A DNA stretch of 64,000 nt from Gonapodya prolifera JEL478 (GCA_001574975.1 KQ965768.1:233980-297979); one strand, 5' to 3'. Counted from the stretch's first letter, positions 46,272-58,266 are shown. Made by a program: numbers and translations. The notes: generated by a model from the letters alone, not told the origin.

Positions 46272-47655
46272 TCACCGCGCGGCCGTGGACGCGGTCGTGG
46301 TCGTCAACAGCTCGGGCCGGTTCTTGAACAAGTACTTGTGCCGTATCACGGTCACGACTTCATACTCGGGCGCAATAAAGTCCGGGGGGACGTCCTCCAG
46401 GAGCACCTCGCGCGTTTTGGATCCCGAGCCTGCGCCTGCGCCTGACGCTGATGGGGCGGCACCTGAATCGCTCTGACCCGTGCCCGTGCCATTCCCTTGC
46501 CCTCCTCCTCCCCCGGCCCTAGTCCTTCCCCAGGTCGGCGACCCCGCCCCACCCACCGGGGACGACGCCTCCGAAGAGAGCCCCGACGACCCCAACTGCG
46601 CCCGATTCCGAACAGGCGTTGACGGCATCGGGTCGGCGGCGGGTCGCTTTCGGAGCAGCGCGAACGGTTTGGCAAGGGGAACGGTGTAGCCTTCGAGTAG
46701 GTGGTGGCCGATAGTTAGGACTGAGATGTGCCGGGACGGTTCATGAAGAGGTGGAGGTGTAGTGGTGGGGCGGTGAGGTTTAGGAAGTAGGAGGAGGACG
46801 AGGGCGGGTAGAGAGAATAGACCATCAACGTAGAGTGGTGGGGCGTTTCAGAAAACAGAAGTGGAGCGGGAAGAGATCCGGGTCGTTTGAAAAACGCTGT
46901 GGCTGTTGAGGACCGGCGAAGTGAACAGACGCACCTGGGTTTCCCTACAGGCCCAACCGCGGCATCCGGCGCCATGGTGCAGAAATGTGAGAAGCGGAGA
47001 GTTAGATTCATGCGATGCGTGATGGTATAGCGTGTCGAATCAATTGGGAATCCAAGTCCCCACGCACTGCTCGCGAACAGCATCACCGCTACGCAAGCAC
47101 GCCACCGCCACGCCCCATCCCTCATCATCGCCAAGCCATTTCTAGGTGTGCCTACCTCCACGACGTGAAGGTAAAAACCGTCGGGGTACAATAAATTCAA
47201 TCTCGACTTCCCAAGTCCGCACTCCCCACCATCTTCTCATCACCTAAGACGTCCAGCTACCACCGCGCTCCATCCCTCACCATCACCAAGCCATGTCGAA
47301 TTGTGCCTTCCTTCACCACATGAAGGTAAAAACCGTCGAAACCGCGTCAAATCAATCCGATTTCCCAAGTCCGCACTCCCCTCACTACGACTGCAATCCC
47401 CCCCACCCCCCCACCCCTCTCTCCGCCTCCCCCTTCCCCCCCCCGCATCCCAATCCATCATCAAGGTCGACTCCGCCCTACCACACACACCTTCTCATTC
47501 CACTTCAACGTCCCCACCGACCTCCCACCGACCCCTTCCGGGTCGTTGGTCTCGATGGATCCCTGCAGGTCCAGAAGCACAATGTCCGCGGGCGCGGGAG
47601 GTGTTGAGGAGGCGGAAGGGTGCAGGGGTGTGGTGCGGAGGATGATTTGGACCAT
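46272..47655 (-). CDS. CTF8: CTF8, subunit of the CTF18-RFC clamp loader
   Basis: Exons 47487-47655 and 46272-46720 encode 205 residues. The N-terminus is MVQIILRTTPLHPSASSTPP, followed by DIVLLDLQGSIE. The second exon opens LTIGHHLLEGYTVPLAKPFA and later has YEVVTVIRHKYLFKNRPELL. The pattern G-H-H-L-L-x-G..L-x-K-P-F and the terminal V-V-x-V-I-R-x-K-x-x-F-K-x-R-P are the family marks of CTF8. It joins DCC1 and CTF18 in a PCNA-loading complex needed for sister-chromatid cohesion. Between the two blocks lies a G/S/P-rich insert of about 80 residues. The intron is 766 bp and contains a 113-bp tandem repeat. The exact donor in the GTGTGTGTGG tract was picked to keep frame (after AAGGTGT); the residue at the join is uncertain. 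Confidence 0.82.
47115..47382 (-). repeat. Two 113-bp direct repeats inside the CTF8 intron
   Basis: Copies at 47115-47227 and 47270-47382 both start CCATCCCTCA and end AAGTCCGCACTCCCC. They share the exact core GAAGGTAAAAACCGTCG and have the same length, so no gaps are needed. The middle has diverged more. They are separated by 42 bp. Confidence 0.8.
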
Positions 47656-48347
47656 TTGTAGGAGGTGGGGGGTGGGAAAGTAGGGGGTGTTGACAGGATT
47701 ACCCGTTTTGCCGAATCTGGAAATGCAAGGTCAAAAAGCAGAAAGTATTGGACAAACCACACACACAAAACGAAACATGTGTTTTTGGTTGATCAAAAAT
47801 AGTATTCGATTTTTACTTCATCCTTGGAAAATCCATCATAATTTAAAGCGGTGCGTTTGATCTGCTATTTAGCGAGTACGTAAAGAAAAGGTAACGGTAT
47901 CGTTTTGCTCGTGGGGGTACTGAAAAGTGTTCCTGTCCTTTGTCCATGTCCATCTGTGCCCGCTGTGACTGTGGTGGGGTGGGGTGGGGGAAGGGGAAGG
48001 GGAGGGGGGAAGGGGGAAACGTCCAAAGATGTTGCAATGTGGAGAGTACGTAGGAGAAAAGTGACGCGACGCGACTGATCCAAGAAAATTGTTGTGGGGT
48101 CCAGGTTTTGGAGTACGGTGTGGTCCAAATGTCAGATTTCTGAAAGACACATTCGCGGAGACTCGCTCCGGAGACTGATCGCCAAGAAAGGAAAAAAAAA
48201 AAACACCACACGCCGCCGCTGGCAGGCATACATGCATCCGCTCGCTCGTTCGACTGGTTCGACGGGCAATCCATCCCTCATCCACTTCCGAATAACAACC
48301 ATCCCTCCCTTCATCCGCCATTCACCCAACTCCATTCGCCAATCCAA
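47656..48347. other. Intergenic stretch, no gene seen
   Basis: About 690 bp between the CTF8 start and the stop of the next C2H2 gene, both on the minus strand. Contains a G-rich tract (47970-48020) and an A12 run near 48189-48201. No supported gene. Confidence 0.5.
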
Positions 48348-50526
48348 TTACGAGTCGCTCTCCTCCGCATCATGCACTCCGACACCCGCCGCTCCCGCGG
48401 CGCCCGCCGCCTTGCCCTTCTTGGGCGCGCCGGGCTTCTTGCAGTTCTTGAGCATGGTGTGGCGGTTCATGGCGTCCAGGCGAGCAAAGGCCTTGGAGCA
48501 GAAGCGGCAGACGTAGGGTTTGAGGCCTGGAAAGAGAAACGAGGAGACAGATGAGCCCCGATGATCTATGATCATTGCAAAAGGAACAATTTTACCCACC
48601 CAAATGAATCCTCTCATGCCTCCTCAAATCATGCTTCCTCACAAACGCCGCGGGGCAATTATCGCACTTGAACGTCCTCCCCTCCAGATCCTCCTGGCTG
48701 AGCTTTGCCAGCCTCGTAGCGAGCGATTTGGGGACTGACATGGACCGCGTCGCGGGGGGAGATTGCGGCGGGGAGGAGACACTCCCGGCGGAGGCGGAGG
48801 AGGTGGAGGAGGTGTTGATGGAGAGAAGGGAGGGTTTGGTGTCAACTACGCCCGTGGTCCGGAGCGATGGGCTCTCGGACCGTGCGGGCGACAGCGTGGG
48901 CGAGGGCAGGTGCGAGTGCGAGTGCGAGTGCGACGTGGGCTTCCCCTTGAAGCTCCTCAAGCTATCACTCGACCCCGCGCGCTCGATCTTGACGCGGGCG
49001 GGCGAGGCAGGCGCGGAGGAGGAGGGAAGAGAGTCCATGTTGGCGAGCACCTGCACGCGCAGACCCGAGTCGGCGCGCGAGCGCTTGGAGGAGGAGGCGT
49101 GCGAGTCCCCGCCGTCCGAGTCGTCGCCCGATCGTTTGCGCTTGATGCCCGATTCGAGATCGGCCAAGGAAGAGGAGGAGGAGGAATTGAACAGGGGAGG
49201 GTGGGCCGAGAGAACGTGCCGGTCGCCGATCGTGGAATGGTCGTCGTCGTCGTCGTCCTCGTCGCAGTCCGATTTGCCATCGTCGCTGGCATCCTCCTCC
49301 GACAGGTGGTCCAAATGATCATCCTCGTGCTCGTGCTCCAGGGCAAGCGCGTGGTCCTGCTGGTGCGAGTGCGCGTGCTGGGGGAGGAACGAGTCCATGG
49401 AGATGATGGAGGGAAGTACATCGCCCCGCCCGTGCCCGTGGCCGTGCCCATGCTCGTGCTCGTGCTCGTGCTCGTCGTCCTCGTCGTCGAGAAACGCCGT
49501 CGCGGGCGGGGTAGAGGATCCGCTCGAGGGGAGGGCGTCGTGGTGGGTCGCGGCATCGTCCTCGCCCTCGCCTTCACCCTCGCCCTCGGCCTCGTCGCCG
49601 TGGTCGCCGAGCAAGTCGTCCACGATGCGAGAGACGAAGGATGTGTCGACTTCCAGTTTTTGCTCCAGCTCGGCCGTCGCGGCGGCAGAGGCGTGCGAGA
49701 AATCTTCCCACCCGAGACCCTGGTGCATGCCCATGCCCATGCCCATGCCCATGCTGGAGCCCAGGTCGATGAAACCAGAGGTGGACGCAGAGTCCTGCGG
49801 GAGACAGAGGTGGACGTCTGAGCGGACCGAGGGCGAGCGAGAGATTGGCTGGAACCCGAACGCGGACGCGACCCCCGAGGAGGAGAGGTGTGCGGGCAGG
49901 TGCGAGGGCATGGTCATGGGCATGGTGACGTTCATGGGCATGTTCATGTTCATTGGCAGGGCGCCGATGGGCATCTGGTTGTACACGGGCACGACCGAGT
50001 ACTTTCCCTGCTGGGATGGGTCGTCCATGTGGTGGGCTGCGTGGTGGTGGTGGTGCTGCTGCTGCTGCTGCTGGGCATGGTGGGCCGATGCCAAGTCGAA
50101 CCCGTCCTGGCCTTGGGCCTGCTCGCACGGACTGACGACCGCAGCGGTGGGCCAGCCCATGGGAATGGTGCAGGCGACCTGGTATCCGTCCTGGTGCTGG
50201 GCCTGCGAGACCTCGAGCGGCAGCGAGAGAATGGAAGCGGGGGGCTGGCCGAGTTGCTGTTGCTGGTTTCCGGATCCGATCGGGTGGGGGGCGGCCGCAA
50301 CAGGAAGGAAGGAGTAGGCGAGTCCGTCGTGGGACTGCTGCTGGACCATGGGGTAGGTGTAGACTGTGGGGACTGTTGCGAGATACGCCGGCATCATGGA
50401 CTGGGAGTGGAAGGCGAACTTGCTGTCGTCGTGTGCGGAGAGGGGAGCGTCTGACGGGAGTTGGGTCAGGGGGTAGAAGTGCATGTTGGGCTGCGCGGAC
50501 GCGGGAGCGAGCTGCACGTAGGCCAT
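48348..50526 (-). CDS. Large C2H2 zinc-finger regulator
   Basis: Exons 48600-50526 and 48348-48526 encode 701 residues. The first about 610 residues are low-complexity. They include glutamine runs, histidine-rich patches, a methionine-glycine alternation (LGSSMGMGMGMGMHQGLGWE), acidic E/G repeats and H/E/G repeats. Two C2H2 fingers close the protein: CDNCPAAFVRKHDLRRHERI plus H, then CRFCSKAFARLDAMNRHTML. In the second finger the final ligand is offset (HTMLKNC), a variant seen in fungal regulators with C2H2/C2HC ends. The intron lies at the linker between the fingers. A nuclear transcription factor is inferred, with a polyQ/acidic N-terminus as likely activation region. The target is unknown. 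Confidence 0.85.
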
Positions 50527-51737
50527 CGCGGAGAGGGGCCGGAGGGGAGAGCGAGAGCGAGGTGGTCAAGAGCGATTCCAGGTTTTGGAGCGGCAAGGGG
50601 CAATGTGAGGCACTGCTCAGCCCTTGGTCCTTTCCCAGTTTCCATATCGGGCACACATCGGAAGACAGGATCCAGGGCGCACCCGCTTCATTTCCTCACG
50701 CAATCTGGGGTAATCTGCCCATATTCCTGCTCTTTTATTTACGAGTATTCGAGCGTCAAAATCCACCGCCAAGAGTCTTGCCTCGCATCGCGATTGGGCG
50801 CCGTGACCGACTGACCACAGACAGGATTTTGTTTTTGTCGCGCAAATGCAAGAGAAACGCGCGCAGCAAGTCCCGATCGAGCAAGCCAAAGTGAAATTTA
50901 TATCTGTTATCGGGTGACGCACCATCAAGTGCCATGATGTTGTTATCATCCGTGTTACTGTCAAATCAATGTTTTCCGGTCACATTCCGAACATGCTCTT
51001 CCTCCCCTCCTCAAGCTCTGTTGCACAATTGCCAAGATAACACAATTGCCCTCGTACCGACCACCGACGGAAGGGAAATAATGCTGGTTCGTGGGGTCTT
51101 CCCCTGTCATTTCTCGGCGAAAAACACGGGTGTCCTAAATCTGACATGTCCCCCGCATTGCCGGTTATGGGTTATGGCGAGACCGAGACCGATCGTGACC
51201 GCCGAGATACAGGGGTGGCATTGTTTCTGGTGTTCACTCCAATAAATAAAGTATTTTGCATAGACGAAATAATGTGAGCAAGTCGCAGTACGTACGAAGC
51301 GCCGGCAGAACTTACGTGTCCACCTCCACCTCCACCCTCTCCATGCAAATACAAAAGTATTTATACAAACTTATTCTGCATTGTCACTCCAGTACATCAT
51401 GCTGCTATCGTGCGAGACTGAACAGAGACGCAAAATCCAAACGCAACCGGGACCAACGCACCACTGGCACCAACCACAGGTAGCAATAGTCAAATTCGAA
51501 CAAAAAACGGTGAGCAGACATGAAATCTGGTCACATCTGGGGGAGGGAGGCCCGAGAGTTTGAGTTGGTTCAATTGCTTCATCACGTTACGAAAACACAC
51601 GGCCTCCGTGGAAACTGCGATCATTAAACTGCTTTCGAGAGAGAGAAACAACAACAACAAAAAAAAAGAGTGAGCAGTCGTGAAATCTTTGCAAATCTCG
51701 GCGCGTTCGCTTCCCAAAACCCACCCATGGAACTCAG
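50527..51737. other. Divergent intergenic region
   Basis: About 1.2 kb between the large C2H2 gene (minus) and the NYN-domain gene (plus). Two related segments start GTGAGCAG, 51510 and 51669, each followed by TGAAATCT. An (ACAACA) tract lies near 51648. No gene or RNA was recognised. Confidence 0.5.
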
Positions 51738-52762
51738 ATGCTCACACGCATCATCCGTCGTCTGACGGCACTCTACCACCCACAACCACCCACCCCACCA
51801 TCTTCTCCCCCAAAGCTCGCGATCGTGTTTTGGGACTTGGAGGGCGTGCATCCGCCGAAAAGTGCGTGTGTTCTTGCTTGTTCCTGCTCGAAAGCGTCCG
51901 CTGTGGGACTGGACTGACGATTCCCCCCCGGCAGACCTGTCGCTCGAAGCCACGATCGATCGTCTGCGATCGTATTTGGATGCGCGCGGGTACCCGTCTC
52001 ACTCGGGTTCTGGTCCCGGTCGGCCAGCTGCGACGACCCAAAAGTCGACCTCCACCTTGACCTCCACTGGAACCGACGATTCCCTACCGCACCCCACCGA
52101 CGCCCCCGCCGTGCGCATCCTGGCATTCACCAAACCCCACTTCACGTACCGCGGCGTGCACTCCTCCCTCACCGCGCTCGGCGTGCAGGTGGAGGACAGT
52201 ATGGACACGGGACGGAGCGCGGCGGATTTGGGGATTATAGGTTCGGTGAAGCGTGTCTTTTGGTGCTGCGTTTTGTTCGCACAACGGGGCGGCTAAGACT
52301 CTCCTTTTTCCACCCCACCCCCCTCAACCACCACCACCCTTCCTCCCCGGGAATGCAGTATCGATGTTCCACCTCCTCTTCCCCGTCCCCTCCCACCACA
52401 TCCCACACACGCACGTGTTCCTGATTGCGTCTGACTCGGACTTCGCCGTTCCCATCCGCGCGGTGCGGTCAAAGGGGTTTCCGCTCACGTTGATTTGTGG
52501 GAGGAGCCCAGGGAGCAGGCTGTGCGAGGCGGTGACGGGACGGGTGGAGGTGGAGGTGGAGGTGGAGGTGGAGACGGAGCAAGCCGCGAACGCGAACGCG
52601 CAGACGCAGAACGTGGGAGAGATCGTCACGTGGGAGAGTGTCATGTCGGCGCAGCACCGGACCGTGGAACCCCAACACCGGAGATCGGCGCCGCCACGGC
52701 CGACGGTTACTGGGCAACGAAAACGTGCACTAACGTCGGACGCACTTTGTTCCCATCCGTGA
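51738..52762 (+). CDS. NYN (PIN-like) domain protein, MARF1-type
   Basis: Exons 51738-51861, 51935-52240 and 52359-52762 encode 277 residues. The NYN ribonuclease fold is indicated by KLAIVFWDLEG (first acidic residue), LSLEATIDRLRSYLDARGY, VRILAFTKP, a GRSAADLGIIV-type segment (second acidic site) and THVFLIASDSDFAVPIRAVR with GFPLTLICG (third acidic site). The order matches MARF1-like NYN domains, which cut RNA. About 75 residues follow, starting with a valine-glutamate repeat (RVEVEVEVEVETE) encoded by a GGAGGT microsatellite. No OST-HTH/LOTUS or RNA-binding domain was seen, so it is a short family member. RNase activity is inferred from the retained acidic residues. Exon 3 could be followed by further exons. 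Confidence 0.75.
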
Positions 52763-53040
52763 GAAGAAACCTGGACGCGTCTCGTATTCAAAGTTTCGGG
52801 ACGCGCGTGGGATTCGGAGGAAAGCACCTCCAAAGAGCACCCTGCATCTTTAACTTAACCGTGATACGGTTGGACGCTTTCTGGTGAACTTGGTCTCATG
52901 TATAGCATTTTGAGCAATATGACCCACTGCCACGAAAGAGTTGTTCACACCATGTTCGATGTGAGTGGCACCGGCGACATCGTTTCACATAACGGGAAGG
53001 TATATTAATACAGGAATAGGAAGGTTCTCGTCTACAGCGA

Positions 53041-54945
53041 CTACATGCGAACGGCTTGCATACCCGCCGTCATCGCACCAAGGGCCTCGTTCTTCCCGCC
53101 CATGGGCATATCCTGGCGCTCGCTCCTGCTGGGCTCCTCCGCTCCAGCGTCCTGGTACTGCTGGTACTCGGAGATCAAGTCTGCAATGTTAGACCCGGCC
53201 TCGGTGAACTCGGTCTCGCTCATTCCCTCGCCGGTGTACCAGTGCATGAACGCCTTGCGCTTGAGCATGACGCTGAACTGCTCGTGCAGGCGCCCAAACA
53301 TGCCCTGCATGGCCGTCGTGTTGGCGATGAAGGTGGACGCCATGGCGAGGCCCTGTGGAGCGACGTCACAGACAGAGGTGGTCACGTTGTTGGGGATCCA
53401 GTCGACGTAGTTGGTGGAGTTTTTGGTCTGCATGACGTTCATTTGGTTCATGACCTGAAAATCGGTGATGCATTGTGTTTGAGAAAGTGCAAGGCGTGCG
53501 AACGCCTTTCCACCAGTGTTTCTCACCTCGTTGTGACTGAGCTTACCCCTGAAGATAGCCGCGGCGGCAAGGTACTTGCCGCGTGTGGGATCAATGTCGA
53601 CCATCATGTTGCGGACATCGAACATTTGGCCAATGAGCTCGGGGACGGTGAGCTTGGTGTACCCCTGGGACCCGGTGTTCATCAACGGAGCCTGGCCGGG
53701 GAGGAAGAAGTGCAGACGGGGGAACGGAACCATGTTCACGGCGAGTTTGCGAAGATCGGCGTTGAGCTGGCCGGGGAAACGGAGGGAGGTTGTAATGCCT
53801 GAAATAAACGAATGGGATTTGTTTGAGTCATGGGAGGGTACGGTCTGTGTCGGCTTCATATTCGCTTGCTTACCACCCATGACAGAGGACACGAGCTTGT
53901 TCAGGTCAACGTAAGATGGTGTTTGGGTCTTCATGGTCCGGTTACAGATGTTGTACAGGGCTTCGTTATCTGTAGTGACGTGATGGTGAGGCGAGGTTCT
54001 TGGCCAAGGAATGCTTCAGCAAGTCAACAAACCAATGCAGAAGGTGGCGTCAGTGTTCTCGGTGAGGATCGATGCGGACAAAACAGCGTTGTCTAAATGT
54101 GACAAAGGGGTCAGAAATGCTACAAGATACCAATGCAACAGTGAAAACTTACATGGCTCGACGACTGTGTCCGAAACCTTTGGCGACGGCGCAACGCTGA
54201 ACGTGGCGATCATTCTGTCGGGAAACTCTTCCCTGATCTTTGACACGATGAGAGTACCGAGCCCAGATCCAGTTCCACCACCAAGCGAATGCGAAAGCTG
54301 GAACCCTTGCAAGCAGTCTGTTCCCTCGGCCTCCTTGCGCACAACGTCGAGGACGGATCCGATGAGCTCCGCGCCTTCGGTGAGGTGACCCTTGGCCCAG
54401 TTGTTTCCGGCCGACGACTGCGCGAAGACGAAGTTGTCCGGCCTGAAGACGGTGCCCATGGGCCCGGACTTGATGACGTCGAGGGTACCGGGCTCGAGGT
54501 CGACGAGGACGGTTCTGGGGAACAGAAAGAGAACGGAGTCTAGCGAGCCGTCCCAAGATCAAAACATATTTGTTCAGTGTCTCACCTGGGCACGAATTTG
54601 TTTCCCTGAGACGCCTCGTTGAAGTAGACATTAAGCCTCTCCTTCTGGTAGTCGGAAGTTCCGGCGTACGTCCCGTCTGCTTGGATGCCATGTTCGGCGC
54701 ATATTGTTTCCCAGAATGCGGATCCAATTTGGTTCCCGCACTGGCCTGCGATGTGAGCAATAGAGGGATATGGGATGGGAGAGGGGAGTGTATGGATGTG
54801 GGATGTGGGAGATGCGGGATGGATGGGTGTGAATGATGTCTCAGCTTCGACTTCGACGGCAGACAGACATGCGGCAGGCGACCAGCGATCCCGATCGCCG
54901 ACGGATCACACACTCACCGACTTGAACGTTGACGATCTCACGCAT
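53041..54945 (-). CDS. Divergent beta-tubulin
   Basis: Seven exons (54918-54945, 54586-54745, 54153-54514, 54033-54092, 53874-53969, 53527-53798 and 53041-53454) encode 463 residues. It begins with the MREI autoregulation signal and has [16 protein letters not shown], the GTP-binding loop [37 protein letters not shown] and [20 protein letters not shown]. Several near-invariant positions differ from ordinary beta-tubulin. LSVHQL is LSASIL, and the region before FCIDNEAL reads NTDATF, so alanine stands where most have glutamate 198. The C-terminus is not the usual glutamate-rich tail; it is [20 protein letters not shown] followed by [12 protein letters not shown]. It probably belongs to a specialised microtubule population such as the flagellum, but that is inference. 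Confidence 0.92.
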
Positions 54946-55232
54946 GGCAGATCAAAGATGTGAGGATGGATGTGGGAGTGTGAAGGGTATAAGCAATGAG
55001 TAGCGGGGGAGCGCTGATGAGTGTCGATGGGGGTTGGGTGAAGATATCCGAGGCTGATGAAGTGCTTGACAGCCTTCGCACTGTTTATTGTTGATCGTTC
55101 GAGAAGATATTCGCAAATTAATGTGGGACCTTCGCAGACACCTCCTGCGGCCATCCGTCTGACAGCTTCAAGGTCAGAATTACTTCTTTTCTTTTAGCGC
55201 CGTTATATCACATGAGATGTATTACTAATTCA

Positions 55233-56093
55233 CTACATACTTGATTTAACCGAACCCTCACCGTTTTCCGAGGAAGACTCGTGTTTCGCCGCGATGGCTC
55301 TGGCCTGATCGTGATGTACAGTGAGCGCGAGGAAGACAGGCGATGTTAATTCCTTCAACTCGTGCTTCTTGAAGAAGAAGAGGGAAATCCTCACCATATC
55401 GCCCTGGACGAGAACACACGCACCGCCGCGCCACACAACTGTGTCGAGGAGCTTCAAGCTGTCAAGAAGCGAGAGAACGGATTTCGAGAACGTTCCCGGC
55501 TGGTTGGATCCCGGTCGGAGGTTGAAAGGTGAGTGTTTCGTATCCAGAAGTCCTTCAAACTAAACATGTCGACTCGCCCGCGAACGCACGCACTTGCAAC
55601 CACAATCTCCCCTTCAGCTGCAACTTCTCTGCCTCTCGGATAATGTCCACCGTCACTTGGGGCGGCGTCACGACCGACACGGACCACTCGTCAGGTTGGT
55701 CCGACAGTCCGGGAATGGACGAAAGCGAGGCGTAACACGGTTGGCCGTACAGCGACGTGAGGTTCTAAAGGCACGACCCGAGTCACCACCGCGTTTTCCG
55801 AGCGGCAATGTGAGATTCGGTGATTGGTAATTTGGTTCCATGTGCCGTCAGAGCATTACAAAACCCACTGGATTGACGGGAACAACTTGCAGTCCTCTGT
55901 CCCTGTACCATTGGAAGATCCGATTTCCGAATCTCGAGGGGTCCGCACTTAAAGCGAACAAGGTGAAGGAGTTTGTGAGCCTATCCTCTCCCCATCAACC
56001 TCCAATCCGCCGGCCGGTCTCCAGCTGCACGTACTTTGCGCCAATCACCGCGAACTTCTTCGCACGAAAGAATCTGACCATGTTCTCCTCCAT
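55233..56093 (-). CDS. CoA-binding-domain protein (YccU/CoA_binding_2 type)
   Basis: Exons 56035-56093, 55869-55947, 55594-55764 and 55233-55559 encode 211 residues. The Rossmann-like CoA-binding fold is shown by FFRAKKFAVIGAKNADPSRF, then GNRIFQWYRDRGLQVVPVNP, PCYASLSSIPG, WSVSVVTPPQVTVDIIREAE, GRLWLQ and VVWRGGACVLVQGDMVR. This block order matches the small CoA_binding_2 proteins of bacteria and fungi, which bind CoA but whose reaction is unknown. The stretch between LWLQ and the last block is longer than usual. It starts divergently from the UBC6-like gene with 152 bp between the two ATGs. Confidence 0.85.
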
Positions 56094-56245
56094 CTGAGTG
56101 AAGATGCACTTAGAGTCTTTGTCCAGCTTGAATGGTAACTGTAGAAATTCAGCCTAAAATCGTGACCACTCCTCTTACATCTCACGTTTTAACAAGCAAT
56201 CCGCGCTTCCTCCACCTCGAGCGCACTTCGCCACTTCTTCTCGCA

Positions 56246-58266
56246 ATGTCCACCACATCCCGCTCACCCGGTACGCCAGGCTCCAGTCCCAATCTGCCAA
56301 CATCCTCCCTCACACATAACCCCTTACCAACCCTTTTCCTGTTCCTGCTTTCACGCACTAACGTTCTCCGCTGATGCTTCTCCTTCTCCTTTCCACACTC
56401 GACTGCCGACACAAAGCCGTGAAAAGGCTCATGTCAGAGCTGCGCGAGCTCCAAGCCGACACTTCGACCGAGTACGTCGCACAACCGCTCGACGATAACC
56501 TGTTCGAATGGCACTTTACTGTTCGCGGACCGGAAGCGACTGCGTTCGAAGGTGGAATGTAAGTTGACACGAAGGTGGTTACCTTAAACGGTTGGTGGTG
56601 GCAATTGGCAGGTGGCAGTTGCGAGTTGAGTTGCCACCGCATTCATGGCGAATGTTGTCTCACGTCTTCAACGTGGTACAAATTTTTAATTTGGTGTCGT
56701 GGTCGCTCAGATACCATGGCCGGATACTTCTTCCCGCCGAATACCCGTTCAAGCCGCCCAGTATCATATTCCTGACTGTGAGTGTGAGCACACAAGGGCG
56801 GTGGGGCGGTGGGGGATGTGAATGCTCTCAGGCTCTGACAGCGGAGGAGAGATGTCAATACTATTAATATCTGATAGCGGACGAGGAGGGTACGGACACT
56901 CCGGGGGCATGCAAATCCTCTCAAGCTGCCATATCTGGATACCAGAGGATTATGCGCACTATATTCTCCCTCCCCTCTCTTCTAACCTCTCCCCCTACCG
57001 ACGCTACCATCACTCCCGCTCCGTTCCGCAACGCATCGCAGCCCAACGGACGCTTCCGCGTGAACGAGAAAATATGCCTTTCCGTGACAGGCTTCCACCC
57101 GGAGTTTTGGCGGCCCGCGTGGGGAAGTGAGTAAGGCGGTTGAGCGACACTGGTCTTTGTGGGAGGTTGTTCCGCAATCAACATACCTGGGGACGAGATT
57201 GCGCCGGCCCCGATCTTTGTCGGTGTGGAGATGCTGGTCGTCCGGTTTCTCAAATCAACATACTCACCTGTCTGTTCTGTACGCTCTCTTCGAAAAAGTC
57301 CGCACGGTCCTCCTCGCTCTTCTATCCTTTATGCCCACTCGCGCCGAAGGCGCTGTAGGGGCGCTGGAAGTGGACGACGAGGGGAGAAGGCGCGAGGCGA
57401 GAATGTATGTTCGGTTGGGGGCTGGTGGTGGCTTCTTAAAGCTCATGTTCGCTCACACCCCCACCCCACCACCACCACCAACTGTACCACGTCTTCCACG
57501 ACACTACATGGCCCTCCCTACCAGATCACCCGACTGGACATGCCCGCACTGCAAAGTCTCCAACCGCGAGCTTCTCCCCCCACCGCCTCCCAGATCCGAA
57601 TCTTCGGCAAGCGGCGCCGAGGACAGCGCAGGTACCGCCTCCACCCACGGTGCGGCCAAGTCCGGAACGGACGACGCGGAAGCCAAGGAGCTGATTGCGA
57701 TGATGCGGATGGACTATGAGGGGGAGCGGAAAGCGGCGGCGGGGACGAGGATCGATGAGTCGGGGGGAGCTCCGGAGGCGACCGCGCCCTCGCAGGTGGC
57801 AATAGGAAATGCAGGTAGCAGAGCAGGAACCCAGACGCGCGAGGAGGAGCGGACAGGGGTGGTAGCGACCGTGACACCGAGTCGTCCGGCCGTGGTCTCG
57901 AATACTACGACGTCAATCGCACCCGCACCCGCCGACACGATTCCACCCGTAACCCCAACCCCAACCCCGACAACTCATTCCAACACCTCCTCCTCCGGCG
58001 GTTTACGTGCTCCTGCTTCCGCTCCTCAACCGTCGTCGGAGACCCAACAGCAACCCTCTTCTTCTTCCGCTGCTGCACCTGCACCTGCTACTGCTTCTGC
58101 CTCTGCAGCGCAGGGCCCCACCCAACACGCACGACACGCACAAGCGCAAGTGCCACCGCGACCGTCGGTATCGCTTGCGGCAGACCCGGAACTGGTGGTG
58201 TTGGACGCGCTTATTGCGGCAGTGGTGGCAGCGTTAGGGTTTTTGGTTATACGGGTGGCACTGTGA
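56246..58266 (+). CDS. UBC6: ER-anchored ubiquitin-conjugating enzyme E2 (UBC6/UBE2J family)
   Basis: Six exons (56246-56270, 56417-56558, 56711-56777, 57042-57126, 57299-57404 and 57525-58266) encode 388 residues. The UBC fold is complete: SPAVKRLMSELRELQ, PLDDNLFEWHFTVRGPEATA, FEGGIYHGRILLPAEYPFKP, PPSIIFLTPNGRF and the active-site strand NEKICLSVTGFHPEFWRPAW with its catalytic cysteine. GIRTVLLALLSFMPTRAEGA follows. These are J-class (UBC6) marks rather than ordinary E2s. A long S/T/P/A-rich linker leads to one C-terminal membrane helix (VLDALIAAVVAALGFLVIRV), the tail anchor expected for ER-associated degradation. A DWTCPHC motif after the fold matches the extension of UBE2J proteins. Exon 1 is only 25 nt. 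Confidence 0.93.

Noticed and set aside
49430-49760. Hexamer repeats (GCTCGT, TGCCCA) in the large C2H2 gene as a structural array
   Set aside because: They code for H/E and M/G repeats in frame; coding microsatellites explain them.
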